Of a DNA stretch of 64,000 nucleotides, positions 61,157 through 64,000 are shown in pieces; the stretch's first letter is position 1, and the number at the start of each line of letters is the position of its first letter. A program made the translations under genes and the position numbers. This DNA is from Sphingobacterium sp. SGG-5 (GTDB lineage: Bacteria > Bacteroidota > Bacteroidia > Sphingobacteriales > Sphingobacteriaceae): the NCBI RefSeq assembly GCF_011043525.1, contig NZ_JAAKGO010000008.1:1-64000 (forward strand), written 5' to 3'. The notes beneath the pieces are model-generated. The model ran no database searches and was not told where the DNA came from. It saw only the letters and a list, made by a program, of their open reading frames with translations.

Positions 61157-62296
61157 TTAAAAAGCCTCACTCAGACTGAGGTAAAAGCCTGACTGTCGTT
61201 TTTCGCTCGGTCTTTTTTCGCCGATAGCATAATCCAAGCGAACAGTACTTTGGTGTTCGAGACTGAAAAAATAGCGAATACCCAACCCATAACTTGGTAA
61301 TGTACGGAAAGGATATTGATCTGAAAATGTGCTGCCCAAGCCTCCGAATGCTACAGCACCGACACGGGCTAATGTACGGAAGCGGATCTCCGATTGTATA
61401 GTTGCATAATTTCTGTCACGGTATCGCCCGAGGTAGTAACCGCGCATGGCACTGTCACCGCCAAGTTCTCTATATATATAATAAGGTATATGTTTGCCAA
61501 AAGAGCCTTTGTATAAAGCTTGGATTGCAAAGGTCAGTTTTGGTAATGGAGAGATGAAGTATCTGCTGTCCATTTCGAGGAGACCTCCTGAGAAATGGTC
61601 TTTCTTCCAAAAGTCAGGGGCATACGCATATTTCAACCGCAAAAATGAACCTTTGGTCGTATAGGTTGTGACATTGCGATTGTCGAATAGGAGGGATGTG
61701 CCGAGAGCCAAATAATGGCCTCCTTCTTTTCCTAATACCGCGGGATCTTCGAATATGCCTCCCTTTTCGATATCTTCCAGATTAAAGTGGTCAAAGTGAG
61801 CATTTATCCCAGCATATAGATGGGGAGATATCTTTCTTTCTACATCGACCTTTGCTCGCACTAATTTCTGACCGATGTAATCTTTGTCTAGAGTATGTGT
61901 CTTATTCCCTAAACCATAAAAATAAAGGGGCCAGTCCCGGTATCGGATTTCGGCCATAATATGATAGTCATTGTCGTTCGTCCAGATATCCGTGTTTAGC
62001 TTTATATTCTTTTGCTTGTTGGAAGTCAACGTTGCCATGAATGTCATATTCGAGGTTCGGCTTGCTACATTTTGCGGGTCCATATAGAAATCGTAAGTTG
62101 ACGCCAGTCCAAATTCTACGCCTGTTTCTTGGGCATATCCCAATGCGGGCAGTATCATCATACTCCCTCCACGAGAACTATCGCTTGTAGCCGATAGATA
62201 TTTTTGAACTATTTTCTGGATAAATCCGTTTTTTTTCTGCGCATGAGCTGATATAGTGCATGAAATAAATAAAATAAGAATAAACGCCCGATGCAT
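61157..62296 (-). CDS. Omp85/BamA-like outer-membrane beta-barrel protein
   Basis: A 379-residue exported protein (signal peptide to AHAQ). No POTRA domains are seen; nearly all is a 16-strand barrel with the Omp85-family loop GGDSAMRGYYLGRYRDRN (the RGY motif that plugs the barrel) and an aromatic C-terminal YLSLSEAF. It looks like a short bacterial surface antigen (D15) protein found in Bacteroidota. Role in outer-membrane assembly or transport is unknown. Alone on the - strand, 409 bases before the tRNA cluster. Confidence 0.8.
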   Translation of the reverse strand: MHRAFILILFISCTISAHAQKKNGFIQKIVQKYLSATSDSSRGGSMMILPALGYAQETGVEFGLASTYDFYMDPQNVASRTSNMTFMATLTSNKQKNIKLNTDIWTNDNDYHIMAEIRYRDWPLYFYGLGNKTHTLDKDYIGQKLVRAKVDVERKISPHLYAGINAHFDHFNLEDIEKGGIFEDPAVLGKEGGHYLALGTSLLFDNRNVTTYTTKGSFLRLKYAYAPDFWKKDHFSGGLLEMDSRYFISPLPKLTFAIQALYKGSFGKHIPYYIYRELGGDSAMRGYYLGRYRDRNYATIQSEIRFRTLARVGAVAFGGLGSTFSDQYPFRTLPSYGLGIRYFFSLEHQSTVRLDYAIGEKRPSEKRQSGFYLSLSEAF

Positions 62297-62507
62297 AGAT
62301 TTAGATAGGATATTTCATTTCAAACATAGATAAAAAGCTCGGTATTCACGCACTCCAATGTTAAAAGAGTTCATGCCTGCTGTTAAAATAGGTGAAAAGA
62401 CATGGAGAGAAGAAGGTAAGAAACAGGAGAAATGGACCTGAGATAAAACTATTTGCTTGCATATCAATATAATGTATGTGAGCGGGTAAAAAAAAGTGAA
62501 AAATATT

Positions 62508-62537
62508 TTTGTAAAGTCCTTCAAGTCTATATCTTTG
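62508..62537 (+). promoter_or_regulatory. Upstream promoter candidate of the tRNA cluster
   Basis: TTTG at 62508-62511 and TATCTTTG at 62530-62537, 18 bases apart, a close match to the Bacteroidota consensus. The region 62297-62705 otherwise contains only AT-rich sequence and a short open frame that I consider spurious. Confidence 0.5.
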
Positions 62538-62625
62538 CAACATCAAAATTCAGGGTGCTTTGATGACAGGGGTTTTGAGTTCGTTCTTTTACAGGATAAA
62601 AGCAAAAAAAGTTTTTCAGGTTCGC

Positions 62626-62656
62626 TTGCAAAATTCAAATTAAATCGTGATTTTTG
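62626..62656 (+). promoter_or_regulatory. Proximal promoter candidate of the tRNA cluster
   Basis: TTG at 62626-62628 and GATTTTTG at 62649-62656 with 20 bases between; the -7 box differs from TAnnTTTG at one position. GCAC follows, then a start region about 45 bases ahead of the first tRNA-like sequence. Confidence 0.45.
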
Positions 62657-62705
62657 CACTCTCTATAGAGATGAAGTGTTCTTGAAAAAATTAAAGAAAA
62701 TATAA

Positions 62706-62760
62706 GCCTCCTTAGCTCAGCTGGTAGAGTCCCGATACTCGGGATAATCAGCAGGTCACG
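62706..62760 (+). pseudogene. Broken tRNA-Thr copy (5' half with palindrome in the anticodon arm)
   Basis: Bases 62706-62729 equal the first 24 bases of the true tRNA-Thr at 62816. Then the left half of the anticodon arm is replaced by the palindrome TCCCGATACTCGGGA, after which TAATCAGCAGGTC matches the tRNA again (one change), and the T arm and acceptor 3' strand are missing. It cannot fold as a tRNA. It looks like a partial duplication placed just ahead of the intact gene. Confidence 0.75.
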
Positions 62761-62815
62761 TTCAGAATAGTTGAAAGTGGCAGGTTTAGGATAGTTGAAA
62801 TATTAAAAGGTAATA

Positions 62816-62888
<73 letters not shown>

Positions 62889-62909
62889 CACAACGTAAGT
62901 TGACGGTTT

Positions 62910-62990
62910 GGAGGGGTTCCAGAGCGGTCAAATGGGACGGACTGTAAATCCGTTGCTTCGGCTTCGAAGGTTCGAATCCTTCTCCCTCCA
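62910..62990 (+). tRNA. tRNA-Tyr (anticodon GTA)
   Basis: Acceptor GGAGGGG/TCCCTCC, anticodon stem ACGGA/TCCGT around CTGTAAA, a long variable arm (TTGCTTCGGCTTCG) as in bacterial tRNA-Tyr, and T arm GAAGGTTCGAATCCTTC. Reads TAC/TAT codons. Confidence 0.95.
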
Positions 62991-63009
62991 CAGTAATCCA
63001 ACTATGTTA

Positions 63010-63082
63010 GCGGAAGTAGCTCAATTGGTAGAGCGATAGCCTTCCAAGCTATAGGTTGCGGGTTCGAGACCCGTCTTCCGCT
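63010..63082 (+). tRNA. tRNA-Gly (anticodon TCC)
   Basis: Acceptor GCGGAAG/CTTCCGC, anticodon stem ATAGC/GCTAT around CTTCCAA, T arm GCGGGTTCGAGACCCGT. Reads GGA/GGG codons. Confidence 0.95.
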
Positions 63083-63168
63083 CTTTAATTGTCAAGATTA
63101 TAATAGGTCTCTCTCTTTCAAGATATCGTGAAGGTGAGGGCAATAATCTGTAGTAAGCTTTTATAAAA

Positions 63169-63233
<65 letters not shown>

Positions 63234-63240
<7 letters not shown>

Positions 63241-63265
63241 CGATAAAATAAGTTTATTATTTTTG
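63234..63265 (+). promoter_or_regulatory. Probable tuf promoter overlapping the tRNA-Thr 3' end
   Basis: TTTG at 63234-63237 (inside the tRNA acceptor strand) and TATTTTTG at 63258-63265, 20 bases apart, a good -33/-7 pair. The start codon of tuf lies 47 bases further, with an AT-rich leader. Confidence 0.6.
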
Positions 63266-63312
63266 TAAAATTTTAACAAAGAAATATTTAATAATTACTA
63301 ATTCGCATAAAC

Positions 63313-64000
63313 ATGGCAAAAGAGAAATTTGACCGTAGTAAACCACACTTAAACATTGGTACGATCGGTCACGTTGACCACGGTAAGACAACTACAACAG
63401 CTGCTATTACTAAAGTATTGGCTGATAAAGGGTTTTCGGAAGCTCGTTCATTTGATTCAATTGACTCTGCTCCTGAAGAAAAAGAACGTGGTATTACAAT
63501 TAACACTTCGCACGTAGAATACCAAACTGCTAACCGTCACTATGCGCACGTTGACTGTCCAGGTCACGCTGACTATGTGAAAAACATGGTTACGGGTGCT
63601 GCACAGATGGACGGTGCTATCATCGTAGTCGCTGCGACTGATGGTCCTATGCCTCAAACTCGTGAGCACATTTTGTTGGCTCGTCAGGTAGGTGTTCCTG
63701 CGTTAGTAGTTTTTATGAACAAAACTGACTTGGTTGATGACCCAGAGTTGTTAGACCTTGTTGAAATGGAAGTTCGTGAATTACTATCTTTCTATGAATT
63801 CCCTGGTGATGATATTCCTGTAATCAGAGGTTCTGCTCTTGGTGCATTGAACGGTGAGACAGAATGGGTAGACAAGATTATGGAATTGATGGAAGCTGTG
63901 GATAACTATATTCCAATTCCTCCTCGTTTGACTGAATTACCTTTCTTGATGCCTATCGAGGACGTATTCTCGATCACTGGTCGTGGTACTGTGGCTACAG
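63313..64000 (+). CDS. tuf: Elongation factor Tu, N-terminal part (cut by window end)
   Basis: ATG 63313 opens [16 protein letters not shown] and the frame runs to the end of the window, 229 residues. GTPase motifs: [11 protein letters not shown] (P loop), RGITINTSH (switch I), [12 protein letters not shown] (switch II), MNKTDL and GSALGAL. The GTPase domain is complete and domain 2 begins ([20 protein letters not shown]). Delivers aminoacyl-tRNA to the ribosome. It follows four tRNA genes, the classical tufB position. Confidence 0.98.
   Translation, partial: MAKEKFDRSKPHLNIGTIGHVDHGKTTTTAAITKVLADKGFSEARSFDSIDSAPEEKERGITINTSHVEYQTANRHYAHVDCPGHADYVKNMVTGAAQMDGAIIVVAATDGPMPQTREHILLARQVGVPALVVFMNKTDLVDDPELLDLVEMEVRELLSFYEFPGDDIPVIRGSALGALNGETEWVDKIMELMEAVDNYIPIPPRLTELPFLMPIEDVFSITGRGTVAT

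Noticed and set aside
62496-62705. 69-codon frame before the tRNA cluster
   Set aside because: It covers both tRNA promoter candidates, is Lys/Phe-rich and has no family features.

Overview
The window looks like a Bacteroidota chromosome, most likely Sphingobacteriaceae (Sphingobacterium/Pedobacter-like). The reasons are SusC/SusD pairs, a hybrid two-component regulator, lipoproteins with acidic residues after the lipobox cysteine, many TAnnTTTG-type -7 promoter boxes with weak Shine-Dalgarno use, and an EF-Tu and tRNA-Thr-Tyr-Gly-Thr-tuf arrangement. The genus is inferred, not proven.

Region 1 (1-13.7 kb, all + strand, genes overlapping or nearly touching) begins inside a GH2 glycosidase. 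It continues as a long catabolic operon: SGNH esterase, AstE/AspA-type deacylase, SDR, threonine-synthase-like PLP enzyme, N-acetylneuraminate-lyase-like aldolase, RidA, an M81 (MlrC)-SMP-30 fusion, a NanM-like Kelch mutarotase, aldo/keto reductase, second SDR, MFS importer and a class III (GSA-aminomutase-like) aminotransferase. I know no described pathway with this set. It looks like uptake and dismantling of an acylated, amino-bearing 2-keto sugar acid or related amide, and it is the best candidate here for an undescribed system.

Region 2 (13.7-15.4 kb) is a scar zone: a decayed IS982-type transposase, a small fibronectin III protein gene, and a 23-copy, indel-free 21-bp minisatellite.

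Region 3 (15.4-41.7 kb) is a heparan sulfate utilisation locus. It holds a periplasmic PL12 lyase and GH88 (- strand), a PL15-type exolyase, three S1 sulfatases (predicted 6-O-, N- and 2-O-specific), the hybrid sensor-regulator, a sugar MFS permease, a lipoprotein PL12, a surface glycan-binding protein, SusC, SusD and a jelly-roll lyase-like lipoprotein placed behind a terminator. Surface lyase and SGBP feed SusCD; periplasmic lyases, sulfatases and GH88 finish the oligosaccharides; FucP-like MFS takes up the sugar. A shared motif precedes two of the operons at an identical distance from the -7 box and is a candidate binding site for the regulator.

Region 4 (41.7-64 kb) is core genome: purC, rsmI, lnt, a cysteine desulfurase, cbpA/cbpM, a fluoride riboswitch controlling a CLC-F-type antiporter, M28 peptidase, rpiB, tatC, accC, accB, fabH, plsX, rpmF, yceD, queH, several Bacteroidota-specific proteins, then tRNAs (with a broken tRNA-Thr copy in front) and the 5' part of tuf, cut by the window end.
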